From Leptolyngbya sp. FACHB-261 (GTDB lineage Bacteria > Cyanobacteriota > Cyanobacteriia > FACHB-261), in the NCBI RefSeq assembly GCF_014696065.1, contig NZ_JACJPL010000015.1, positions 62,001-126,000 of the forward strand: a DNA stretch of 64,000 bases, written 5' to 3'. How positions within the stretch are numbered: position 1 is the first letter of the stretch; the number at the start of each line of letters is the position of its first letter. Positions 25,749-33,438 of this stretch are shown piece by piece. The notes beneath the pieces were generated by a model. The model was not told the origin of the DNA. It searched no databases and worked only from the letters and a program-made list of their open reading frames with translations. A program made the translations under genes and the position numbers.

Positions 25749-27485
25749 TTAACGTCTGCCTTCTTGGAGATACTGCAAGATTCCACGCGCAATTGCCCTC
25801 GCCATGAGGGTTTGATAGGCGGGCGATGCCAAGCGAGGACCTTCTGCCGAACTAGTGACAAAGCCAGTTTCCACTAGCACCGAGGGCATTGTGGTCTCGC
25901 GAACGACGTAAAAACGGGCACGCAGCACGCCCCGGTCTACTGCCCTAGTGGCTTGGATGACATTGGAGTGGATGACGCTAGCGAGCCGTTCGCTATCTGG
26001 GCGCAGATAGTAAGTCTCAACCCCCTGGACCTCGGAGCGACTGGCATCTAGAGCGTTGGCGTGGATGCTGACAAATAGCGTCGCATTGACCTGCTGAGCC
26101 AGTTGAACCCGGGGAGCCAGATCCAGGTCGATGTCGCTGTTACGGGTCATCACCGCCTGAACGCCAGCAGCTTGCAGGAGACGGCCCACTTGCAAACCAA
26201 TGCTGAGCACAATGTCTTTTTCTTGACCAGCAATGCCGACGGCACCGGGATCGGGGCCACCGTGACCGGGGTCAATAATCACCACCGGACGGCGATTGCC
26301 AATTCCAGACTGTAAAGGTGGCGAGGCGGCGACCGCTTGCTGAAATTGCAGAGCGACTGCCTGCGGTCCTGGTCTTGTGGTCTCCCGCACCTGAAAGCCA
26401 GCCGCAGGTTGCACCAAGACTGTCACTGTGCGCGGACCGTCCTGACGCAAGCGGATCCGCTCTAGAGGGCTATCGGCAGTGAGCCGGGGACCTTGAACTC
26501 GGGCGGGTAGCTGAGCGGGGGATACACTCAAACGGTAGGCACCAGTCTGCGGATCCCAACCACTGGCGTAGTACAAGGGGCGGTCAGCTTGAATCAGCAG
26601 TTGGCCGGTGCGTGAGTCGAGTGTAATCGCCTGGATTTGGGCGGGTGCCGCCCCCTGAGGCACTTGAGGATTGAGGGTTGCATCGGCAACGCCACCGGCA
26701 GGCGCGAGACTCACCCCACCCCGTGCAGCGTTGTAGGAACCCTCCCAATCGCTGCTGGTCGGATCCACATCCAAGACAACGCGGGCAATGGGGGGCGAAG
26801 CTTGGTATTGCCCTACTCGCACTCGAACCACACCGTAGCGGTTAACGGCTAATTCGCGTTGACTAAAGTTGTCGCTGACAACGGCTCCCACCAGATCGAC
26901 AACTACCCGATCGGGACTGGTGATGCGACGGACACTCACTTGGGGCTGTCCCCTGACGCGCAGGAAAAAGCCTTCGTTGGTTGCCTGAATGCCTTGCAGT
27001 TCGGCACTGGGAAAGTCAGCCCCAGCATCGACATCGGTAGCTGGGATAGAGCCGACATTCTGCGCCGGGGCCTGCCCACCAAAGCGGGGAAGTTGAATGA
27101 TCCAGCGATTGGCGGCAGCGGCCTGCACTTGGATCTGGGTCGGCGCCAGGTTGATTCTGGGGTCGAGTTCAATGACTAAGCGCGTGGTGCTGCCATCGAA
27201 TTGAGCCACACGAATTTCGCGCACAGCACCGCCCACAGCCCGCGTGATTGCTGAGGACGGCAGGATCGTGCCGGGCAGATCCATGACAATACGGGTTGGG
27301 TTCGCGATCAGGACGACCTGAGGCTGGACGTTGGTATCGGTGACCACCTCCAGACGGCTCTGGTTCGGGTCAAATTGCCAACTCTGGAGCTGACCAGCCC
27401 AGGCTTTGGGGAGCCAAACCAAGGTGCTCAGAATACTGATTGCGAAGCAAACCGGCGGTGCCTTTAGCAGCCAGGGTCGCCTCAA
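25749..27485 (-). CDS. N-acetylmuramoyl-L-alanine amidase with AMIN domains
   Basis: A 578-residue exported protein of AmiC type. Signal peptide (VCFAISILSTLVWLPKAWA|G), two or three AMIN domains (about residues 35-135, 165-250 and a more diverged one to 385) for septal wall or pilus targeting, and a C-terminal zinc amidase_3 domain: VVIIDPGHGGPDPGAVG with the first Zn His, a conserved Glu in QEKDIVLSIG, VSIHANAL with another His, and VETGF near the end. It cleaves the sugar-peptide amide bond in peptidoglycan. TTG start with GAGGAG 9 bases upstream. Directly joined to murI. Confidence 0.92.
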   Translation of the reverse strand: MRRPWLLKAPPVCFAISILSTLVWLPKAWAGQLQSWQFDPNQSRLEVVTDTNVQPQVVLIANPTRIVMDLPGTILPSSAITRAVGGAVREIRVAQFDGSTTRLVIELDPRINLAPTQIQVQAAAANRWIIQLPRFGGQAPAQNVGSIPATDVDAGADFPSAELQGIQATNEGFFLRVRGQPQVSVRRITSPDRVVVDLVGAVVSDNFSQRELAVNRYGVVRVRVGQYQASPPIARVVLDVDPTSSDWEGSYNAARGGVSLAPAGGVADATLNPQVPQGAAPAQIQAITLDSRTGQLLIQADRPLYYASGWDPQTGAYRLSVSPAQLPARVQGPRLTADSPLERIRLRQDGPRTVTVLVQPAAGFQVRETTRPGPQAVALQFQQAVAASPPLQSGIGNRRPVVIIDPGHGGPDPGAVGIAGQEKDIVLSIGLQVGRLLQAAGVQAVMTRNSDIDLDLAPRVQLAQQVNATLFVSIHANALDASRSEVQGVETYYLRPDSERLASVIHSNVIQATRAVDRGVLRARFYVVRETTMPSVLVETGFVTSSAEGPRLASPAYQTLMARAIARGILQYLQEGRR

Positions 27486-27605
27486 GCGTTGCTTCTCCTC
27501 ACACCCACTAAAACCTCATCAATATAGATCAACGCCAATACAGGACAACGCCAGTGCTGGGGGAATTTGTAGACCCGGACGCCAGCACTGGCAGTAAAGT
27601 TTCAG

Positions 27606-27662
27606 CCTGAGGTTTTGACCTGAGGTTCTAGCCTAAGGTTTTGGCCTAGGGTTTGAGCCTGA
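27606..27662. repeat. 13-bp tandem repeat
   Basis: Four units in perfect 13-base register (CCTGAGGTTTTGA, CCTGAGGTTCTAG, CCTAAGGTTTTGG, CCTAGGGTTTGAG) followed by a partial fifth (CCTGA). It lies between the antiporter stop and the amidase start, both minus-strand genes. Confidence 0.85.
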
Positions 27663-27704
27663 TTACGGCTCAGATTTGCTCTAGCTTGCGCATCGCCCAG
27701 CCGG

Positions 27705-29159
27705 TCACACCTCTTCTGGTTTCTTGGCTGGCTCGGCTTCTACGGCTTGGCCGTCGAGCAGGCTCAGCTCAGCACCGCCACCAGCTGCAAGGCCAACAGG
27801 GCTGGGCAGACCTGCGGCGACTTCGTTGGGGTTTTGGAACACCAAGCGCAACAGGGGCGGAGCCAAAAAGGTGGTGAGAATGACCATCACGACGATCGCG
27901 GCATTGAGGGCATCGCTGAGTACGCCGCTGGCGGTGCCGACACTGGCAAACACCAAGCCGACTTCACCTCGGGGAATCATGCCAACGCCAATCGCTAAGC
28001 GGTTCAGCTTCTCTTTGCCGAATACGGTCCACCCGGTGATCACTTTGCCGAGAATGGCGACGACGATCAAGAAGGCTGAGATGATTAATCCTTCGCGGTT
28101 AGCCGGGTTAAAGGGATTGAGCACGGATACATCGGTCCGGGCGCCCACGGTGATGAAGAAAATCGGCACCAGCATGTCAGCAATGGGCTTGATCTGCTCA
28201 ATCAGCTCTTCCTGGCGTTCGGTTTCGGCCAAAATCAAACCGGCGGCAAACGCGCCCAGAATCGCTTCGAGTTGGATCACGTTAGCGACGTAGGACAGAA
28301 GGAAGGCGAAAATCAGAGCGGTGATTAGCACCTGGCCCCGCGTGCGCATCTCGGAGACAAGTTTCATCAGGAGCGGACTGAGCCAGCGCCCCAGTACAAT
28401 TGCGCCTACCAGAAAGACCCCAGCGCTGACAATCAGGATGGCGACTTTGCTGAGTTCGACTTCGCCGGTTTTGGCAAGGCTAGCCACAATGGCCAGGACG
28501 ATGATGCCTAGCACGTCGTCGAGTACGGCAGCGCCAATGATGATTTGGCCTTCACTGGAGCTTAGTCGGTTCAATTCGGCCAGCACGCGGGCGGTGATGC
28601 CGATGCTGGTGGCGGTCAGGGCAGCACCCGCAAAAATGGCAGGCACCGTTGCCACATGGAAGATCGCGATCAGACCAGCAGTACCGGCAATGAAAGGGGC
28701 AGCAACACCAACGCAGGCGACCACAGCCGCCTGTGGCCCGACCCGCAGCAGTTCTTTGAGTTGAGACTCTAAGCCAATCTCAAAGAGCAGGATGATCACC
28801 CCTAGCTCAGAGAGGACGCTGATTACCTCGCCTTGGGAGCGGAAGACGGAGTTCAAGGTTTCTGACGCCATTGGTGTGCTCTGGTTGAGCAGTTTCAATA
28901 GCATCGAGTCTGAGCCTGTAATGCCATCGGCAGGAAGCATCACCAGATGGAGGGCTGAGACACCAACAAGAACTCCGAATACCAACTCTCCTAAAACTGA
29001 GGGCAGGTTGATGCGAGCGCAGATTTCACCCCCGATTTTGCTAGCCAGGTAAGTGACGACCAAACTGAGCAGAACTGCGGCTAGAACTAGTGGGCCTTCA
29101 GCAGCTTCTGCACTGGCGAGAACAATCGGATAACTCACAAGCTCTTTCCCAACTCTCAC
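27705..29159 (-). CDS. Cation:proton antiporter, CPA2 type (NhaS3-like)
   Basis: A 484-residue protein with about 12 hydrophobic segments. Family blocks: LASKIGGEICARINLPSVLGELVFGVLVG, LSELGVIILLFEIGLES, ALTATSIGITARVLAEL, GAAVLDDVLGIIVLAIVAS with the paired transport aspartates, and GVGMIPRGEVGLVFASVG. These agree with cyanobacterial NhaS3-type Na+/H+ antiporters, placed in the thylakoid in Synechocystis; identity is probable, not proven. GTG start at 29159; another in-frame GTG at 29138 gives MSYPIVLAS. The C-terminal 40 residues are a soluble, Ala/Glu-rich tail. Confidence 0.85.
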   Translation of the reverse strand: MRVGKELVSYPIVLASAEAAEGPLVLAAVLLSLVVTYLASKIGGEICARINLPSVLGELVFGVLVGVSALHLVMLPADGITGSDSMLLKLLNQSTPMASETLNSVFRSQGEVISVLSELGVIILLFEIGLESQLKELLRVGPQAAVVACVGVAAPFIAGTAGLIAIFHVATVPAIFAGAALTATSIGITARVLAELNRLSSSEGQIIIGAAVLDDVLGIIVLAIVASLAKTGEVELSKVAILIVSAGVFLVGAIVLGRWLSPLLMKLVSEMRTRGQVLITALIFAFLLSYVANVIQLEAILGAFAAGLILAETERQEELIEQIKPIADMLVPIFFITVGARTDVSVLNPFNPANREGLIISAFLIVVAILGKVITGWTVFGKEKLNRLAIGVGMIPRGEVGLVFASVGTASGVLSDALNAAIVVMVILTTFLAPPLLRLVFQNPNEVAAGLPSPVGLAAGGGAELSLLDGQAVEAEPAKKPEEV

Positions 29160-29269
29160 TCTTGACCACTTTAGTAGGTCTTTCTGGGGAGCTGTTGTTA
29201 CCTATCGGGGGTTATCTCCGACTACGCTGGAATCGGGCATGGGAAGTGGGCAGCAGTTTATTGCGCCCT

Positions 29270-29626
29270 CTATTGCTCTACTTGCTCTAGATAGGCCCAG
29301 CTCTCACAGATCGGTGTCGGTTGCCGGGTATCGGGGTCAATCAGCAAATCTGAGCCCCAACCGACCGAGTTGGGATATAGACTCAGGGGCCAGGTTCTTA
29401 AAGGTTTTTCTTGACACCAACGCAGCAGCTCAGCGGAGCCCATCGGCTCTTCAATCTTGTGTTGCTTACAGGCAAGCCGGAGATACCTCAGCCCCTTCAC
29501 CAGGCTGGGGGGGTAGGCGTTGGGGGGATTGCCTCGGTCTAAGTTGTTGCTGTAAGTAATGACGCCACGGGCAATTAGGCGCAGCGTTTCCTCGTCTTTC
29601 CAAGGGTTTGAGTTATAGCAAAACAT
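29270..29626 (-). CDS. Conserved hypothetical protein (118 aa)
   Basis: A soluble protein with well-ordered composition: MFCYNSNPWKDEETLRLIARG, GLRYLRLACKQHKIEEPMG, and a Trp-rich end. No known domain recognised. The frame continues upstream to 29731 with repetitive Pro/Ala/Gln residues, but the ATG at 29626 begins the ordered part. It is convergent with nothing; the antiporter gene is divergent on the other side. Function unknown. Confidence 0.55.
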   Translation of the reverse strand: MFCYNSNPWKDEETLRLIARGVITYSNNLDRGNPPNAYPPSLVKGLRYLRLACKQHKIEEPMGSAELLRWCQEKPLRTWPLSLYPNSVGWGSDLLIDPDTRQPTPICESWAYLEQVEQ

Positions 29627-29835
29627 GAGGGTATTAACTGTTGAGGGACCTTCAAGTTCGTCTCCCGGGTTTCTCCGCAAAGCTGGTTGGTAGATGGCTG
29701 GTTGGCAGGCTGGGTAGATGCCGGGACGCAATCAGCTAGGGGAAATTGTGCTGAATCAATTCTGAGTTTGTGTAGAGGGTCACACAGCACCCTCTGCCGC
29801 AAGACAGATTTGGAGTTTGATCGCCAGGGTTTGAC

Positions 29836-30087
29836 CTAAGAACCTGAATCTGGTGTGTTTGCTGGCTTCTGCGGTTCACAGTCGAAGGGCCCACAATCGA
29901 AGGGCTCACAGTCAAAGACGATGGCGAAGCTAGCTTGAGGCACTGCCTGCCGCAGCAAGCGCAGGTGTCCTTCGGCGTAGACGCGTTTGCGAAAGCGGCC
30001 AATGCTGACGCGTTGCATTTTGGGCAAGAGGCGCACGATTAGCCAGGGATAAAGTCGGGCTTGCTGAGCATCATCGTTGAGAGCCAT
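29836..30087 (-). CDS. Small basic protein with a Cys/Asp repeat tail (83 aa)
   Basis: The first 55 residues look like a conserved fold: YPWLIVRLLPKMQRVSIGRF, then AEGHLRLLRQAVPQASFAIVF. The end has a repeat, DCEPF DCGPF DCEPQ, encoded by a 15-base tandem repeat (29879-29914). GGAGA precedes the ATG. The fold part resembles other short cyanobacterial hypothetical proteins. The Cys tail looks recently expanded by slippage. Confidence 0.55.
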   Translation of the reverse strand: MALNDDAQQARLYPWLIVRLLPKMQRVSIGRFRKRVYAEGHLRLLRQAVPQASFAIVFDCEPFDCGPFDCEPQKPANTPDSGS

Positions 30088-30239
30088 AAATCTCCATAGG
30101 AAAGCTGCCGTGCTTTCGGCACGGGAATCAGGGCACGAAAATCAGAGCACAGACATTGAGATGAGAGACTGAAGAACAAGCAGAACCGTTAGAAGCCCGT
30201 CTTCGCTGGCTCCTTTCGATAGCTACGCTTGCTCTTTAG

Positions 30240-30291
30240 ATACGTCATTTTGACATGTCAAACGCAAATACGTCAATCTGACGTGTCAGAC
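30240..30291. promoter_or_regulatory. Duplicated palindromic operator upstream of the HTH gene
   Basis: Two 24-base copies (30240-30263 and 30268-30291) differ at only a few positions and start 28 bases apart. Each contains ATACGTCA, a 3-base spacer, then TGACATGTCA (a perfect palindrome) or TGACGTGTCA. The second copy also reads ACGTCA-ATC-TGACGT, an inverted repeat. They end 6 bases before the ATG at 30298, so bound protein would block the gene's own expression. Confidence 0.75.
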
Positions 30292-30297
30292 TGCGCG

Positions 30298-30579
30298 ATG
30301 AGGAAAGACAAAAGGCCGGAGGAAAATAGCTCACCAGTAGAGCGTCTAAGGCTGGAGCGAACCGACTTATCGCAGGTTGAGTTTGCGGTGCATTGTGGTG
30401 TGCCGCTACGAACCTATCAGCGCTGGGTTCTTGGGGAAACGGAAGCGAAGCTGACACCTATTCAATACAAAGCGCTTTTGAGGCTGTTGCAGATCACGCC
30501 AGAGGAGTTGCCGGATCACTTTGGGCCAGGATCCCTCCCCCAGCCTCTTCCCGACGCGGAGAAGGGGGCCGGAGGTTGA
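30298..30579 (+). CDS. Small helix-turn-helix (XRE-like) regulator
   Basis: A 93-residue protein. Residues 14-65 form a Cro/CI-like helix-turn-helix: VERLRLERTDLSQVEFAVHCGVPLRTYQRW, with the expected Q-E-A-A-type helix 2 and the RTYQRW recognition helix. The tail is Pro/Gly-rich. The repeated palindromes directly before the start suggest autoregulation. The frame is open upstream, but the ATG at 30298 is the only start that leaves the operators outside the gene. It may be the regulator of the small RTX gene downstream; this is inference. Confidence 0.75.
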   Translation: MRKDKRPEENSSPVERLRLERTDLSQVEFAVHCGVPLRTYQRWVLGETEAKLTPIQYKALLRLLQITPEELPDHFGPGSLPQPLPDAEKGAGG

Positions 30580-30742
30580 AACTGGAATTGGCTTAAAGGG
30601 GAGAGTCAGGAATTAGAGCGTGTCGCGTCATGGCTTAAGCCGTAACATTAAGCTGAGCTGTAATTCAGATTGCAGGCTGCTTGCCAGCCCACTGAAACTC
30701 TGATTGCAACAATGGCTATCCCAGCCTGGAGGAAACTGCATC

Positions 30743-31285
30743 ATGGCAGAGATTCACGGCACTCCTGGCAACGACCACATCAAAGCAACCCAGGATGACG
30801 ACATCATCCTGGGCTACGCAGGCAATGACATCCTCATTGGCCGAGAAGGCAATGACCTGATCAACAGCGGGGTTGGGCATGACTGCGCTGAAGGCAGTGA
30901 GGGTGATGATTCGGTGTCTGGCGATGATGGCGATGACTATTTGGATGGCGGTCCAGGTAACGATCACCTCTATGGCAGGGACGGCGATGATGCCCTGATC
31001 GGTGGTCCGGGCAACGACCGTCTCTCAGGCGGCTTAGGCAGCGACCTCTACGTTTACGCACCGGGCGATGGCACTGACGTGATCGAGAACGAAGCCGGGC
31101 CCGACGTTCTGCGGTTGCAGGGAATCCTGTCTCACGAAGTCACCATTAAACCGGCCACAGGCGGTCGGCTATTGGTTTTTCACGCTGGCAAACTGATCGT
31201 CAAGATGCAGGGCATCAAACACATCTGGACTGAAGATGGCTGCTTTGATACGTCTCGCTGGTTGGGCTACCCAGCTCAGCATTGA
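30743..31285 (+). CDS. Compact RTX (hemolysin-type calcium-binding) protein
   Basis: A 180-residue protein with about nine glycine/aspartate-rich nonapeptide repeats (GTPGNDHI, YAGNDILIG, REGNDLI, GGPGNDHLYG, RDGDDALIG, GGPGNDRLSG, GLGSDLYVYA) in residues 5-110, which form a calcium-binding beta roll. The C-terminal 70 residues resemble the domain that caps RTX rolls (DVLRLQGILSHEVTIKPATG). No signal peptide, as expected for type I secretion, but no transporter gene is near. It is unusually short, with no other catalytic domain. GGAGGA lies 9 bases before the ATG. Confidence 0.85.
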   Translation: MAEIHGTPGNDHIKATQDDDIILGYAGNDILIGREGNDLINSGVGHDCAEGSEGDDSVSGDDGDDYLDGGPGNDHLYGRDGDDALIGGPGNDRLSGGLGSDLYVYAPGDGTDVIENEAGPDVLRLQGILSHEVTIKPATGGRLLVFHAGKLIVKMQGIKHIWTEDGCFDTSRWLGYPAQH

Positions 31286-31653
31286 GGTTTCCAGAGTTGG
31301 CTGCTAGGCGAAACGCGAACTCTGGAAGCCGACCCATGAGTTCTGCAAGCCTGACTGGCAACTCTGGAAGACGATCACTAACCTCTGGAGGCCAATCAGC
31401 TCAGGCTGGAAGCTGATCAATGAACTCTGAAAGCTAATCAACGAACTCTGGAAGCTGATCCAGACCTGGCTGCAAGCCAATCAGTAAAGTCTGGAAGCTT
31501 AACAGGACATCGATCTTCGATAAACGCTTATACAAAATCGAGTAACGCTTAAACAAACCTGATGACTGCGCCTACGCGCAGCCAGAAACGCCTGTCTGCT
31601 GGCCACAACAGGCATCCTAGTGTTCTTATCCCTCTTCCCAAGGCCGTCTAGCT
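31286..31653. repeat. 21-bp degenerate tandem repeat after the RTX gene
   Basis: From 31318 to 31500 about nine units lie in a 21-base register (starts at 31318, 31339, 31360, 31381, 31402, 31423, 31444, then one extra base, 31466, 31487). Consensus AACTCTGGAAGCTGATCANNN, with AACTCTGG and AATCA the best-kept parts. An inverted copy, CCAGAGTT, lies at 31291-31298. The rest (31501-31653) has AT-rich duplicated AACGCTTA-like words and no gene. Confidence 0.85.
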
Positions 31654-32457
31654 CTAGCGAACCTGTCTCTGGTCACCCATGTGACGCACAAACTCTGCTA
31701 AACCTGCCACCAACGCTGAGGCCAGAATCAAGATCACACTGAGCGCATTGATCTCCGGCGTGACTCCAGAGCGAATCGAGGCGTAGATAGCCATTGGCAG
31801 CGTGGCAGAACCCACCCCTGCCGTGAAGCTGGCAATCAAAAAGTCGTCCATGCTCAACACAAACGCCAGCAATGCCCCCGACAGAATCCCCGGCACCAGT
31901 TGCGGCAGCAACACCTTGATAAACGCCTGCACCGGCGTAGCCCCCAGGTCCAACGCCGCTTCCTCCAGGTGTGGATTCAAGCCAGACAGACGGCTAGAAA
32001 CCACCAGCGCAATGTAGGACAGGCAAAAGACCGTGTGAGCGATAATCACCGTGATGATGCTCAAGGGAAAGGCAACGGCGGCAAAAAACACTAGGGTTGC
32101 CACCGCAATTGAGATATCCGGCACAATCAATGGCAAGTAGCTCACCCCCCGATACAGCCCCTTGCCGGGGAAGCGAAAGCGGGCCAGTCCTACCGCCATC
32201 AAGGTGCCAATCACAATCGACACCGCCACTGCGCTCAGGGCAACCACCAAGCTATTGCGCAAGGCACCCAACAGCGCCTCGTTCTGCAAAAAGCGGCCAT
32301 ACCAGTTGAGCGTGAAGCCTTCCCAGCGGGCACTAAAGCGCGAGGTATTGAAGCTGAAAACTGCCAGAACCAAGATCGGCAGGTACATGAACACGAACAT
32401 CAGCCCGCTGAACAACCCCTCCCAGGCGGGGGGCTTCCTGCCCAAGCTCACTGCCAT
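31654..32457 (-). CDS. potC: Polyamine ABC transporter permease, PotC-like
   Basis: A 267-residue inner-membrane permease with six hydrophobic segments. The cytoplasmic EAA loop is LEEAALDLGATPVQAFIKVLLPQL (positions 31968-31897), which docks the ATPase. First helix MFVFMYLPILVLAVFSFN, then SLVVALSAVAVSIVIGTLMA, match PotC of spermidine/putrescine importers. Last gene of the potD-potB-potC set; 63 bases after potB. No ATP-binding subunit follows. Confidence 0.88.
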   Translation of the reverse strand: MAVSLGRKPPAWEGLFSGLMFVFMYLPILVLAVFSFNTSRFSARWEGFTLNWYGRFLQNEALLGALRNSLVVALSAVAVSIVIGTLMAVGLARFRFPGKGLYRGVSYLPLIVPDISIAVATLVFFAAVAFPLSIITVIIAHTVFCLSYIALVVSSRLSGLNPHLEEAALDLGATPVQAFIKVLLPQLVPGILSGALLAFVLSMDDFLIASFTAGVGSATLPMAIYASIRSGVTPEINALSVILILASALVAGLAEFVRHMGDQRQVR

Positions 32458-32520
32458 GACTAACCCCTTCCAGCTTTGACGGGTCTACACATCTGCGGCC
32501 TATATATGTGCATTACACAT

Positions 32521-33438
32521 CTACACATCAGCAGCGCTGCGGTCGCCATACTTCAACAGCAGGGCAATGCTAATAGCAACGCCCATAATCAGCACCATGC
32601 TCAGCGCTGAGCCAAAACCCCAGTTACGAGTTGCACCCAAGAACTGGTTTTGAATCAGGCGAGCCACAGTTAGCCCCGAAGTGCCGCCCAGCAAGTCTGG
32701 GTTGATAAAGTCGCCCAGCGAGGTGATAAACACCAACAGGCTACCCGCCGCAATCCCCGGCAAAGTCTGCGGCACCGTCACCTTCCAGAACGTCTGAAAG
32801 GCATTGGCTCCCAAATCTGCTGCCGCCTCTAATAACCGCCGGTCCAGCTTCTCTAGCGAGGCATACAGCACCAGCACCATGTAGGGCAGGAAGCTGTAGG
32901 TCACCCCAATCAGCATCGCGGGGTAAGAGTTGAGCAGTTGCACCGTCGGCAAGCCCACAGCGCTTAAGAAGCCATTGAGCACCCCAGTTGGCCGCAGAAT
33001 CGTAATCCAGGCGTAGGTGCGCAGCAGCGAAGAAGTCCACAGCGGCAGCACAAACGCTAGCAACACTATGTTTTGCCAGCGCTTCGGCACATACAGAGCA
33101 ATCCAGTAGGCCACCGGAAAGCCCAGCAACAGGCAGAACAGCGCCCCATTGAAGGCCAACAACAGCGAACGCCAGATCACCAGCAGGTAGATTGGGTCGA
33201 GAACCCGCAGGTAATTGGCAGGATTGAAGCCAATTTGGGCGATACGGCTGAAGTTGTCCGGCTTGATGTTAGGCACCAGGCTCAGCAGCAAAATCAGCCC
33301 AACCGGGGCCACCAGAAACGCCACTAGCCATAGGCCACCGGGTCCGAGTAGGGCGGTAGGTTCTAGCCAGCGCAGCCAGCGACGCTTGGGTGCAATGTAG
33401 TCAACCGCTTCAGGCGGCGAAGCAGAGGAAGCACTCAT
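32521..33438 (-). CDS. potB: Polyamine ABC transporter permease, PotB-like
   Basis: A 305-residue permease with six hydrophobic segments and an N-terminal soluble stretch of about 25 residues. EAA loop RLLEAAADLGANAFQTFWKVTVPQTLPGI. LVFITSLGDFINPDLLGG is characteristic of PotB. Its ATG overlaps the potD stop by 4 bases, so the two are co-translated. Confidence 0.88.
   Translation of the reverse strand: MSASSASPPEAVDYIAPKRRWLRWLEPTALLGPGGLWLVAFLVAPVGLILLLSLVPNIKPDNFSRIAQIGFNPANYLRVLDPIYLLVIWRSLLLAFNGALFCLLLGFPVAYWIALYVPKRWQNIVLLAFVLPLWTSSLLRTYAWITILRPTGVLNGFLSAVGLPTVQLLNSYPAMLIGVTYSFLPYMVLVLYASLEKLDRRLLEAAADLGANAFQTFWKVTVPQTLPGIAAGSLLVFITSLGDFINPDLLGGTSGLTVARLIQNQFLGATRNWGFGSALSMVLIMGVAISIALLLKYGDRSAADV

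Noticed and set aside
28321-28764. 147-codon plus-strand frame opposite the antiporter
   Set aside because: It mirrors the hydrophobic antiporter codons and has no conserved motif.
31318-31490. Minus-strand heptad-repeat protein (ISFQSSL units)
   Set aside because: The repeat frame is broken by a single-base slip at about 31465, its only start is TTG right after a stop, and other frames are equally open.
31318-31500. CRISPR-like array
   Set aside because: Units are contiguous and degenerate with no unique spacers, the period is 21 bases, and no cas gene is nearby.
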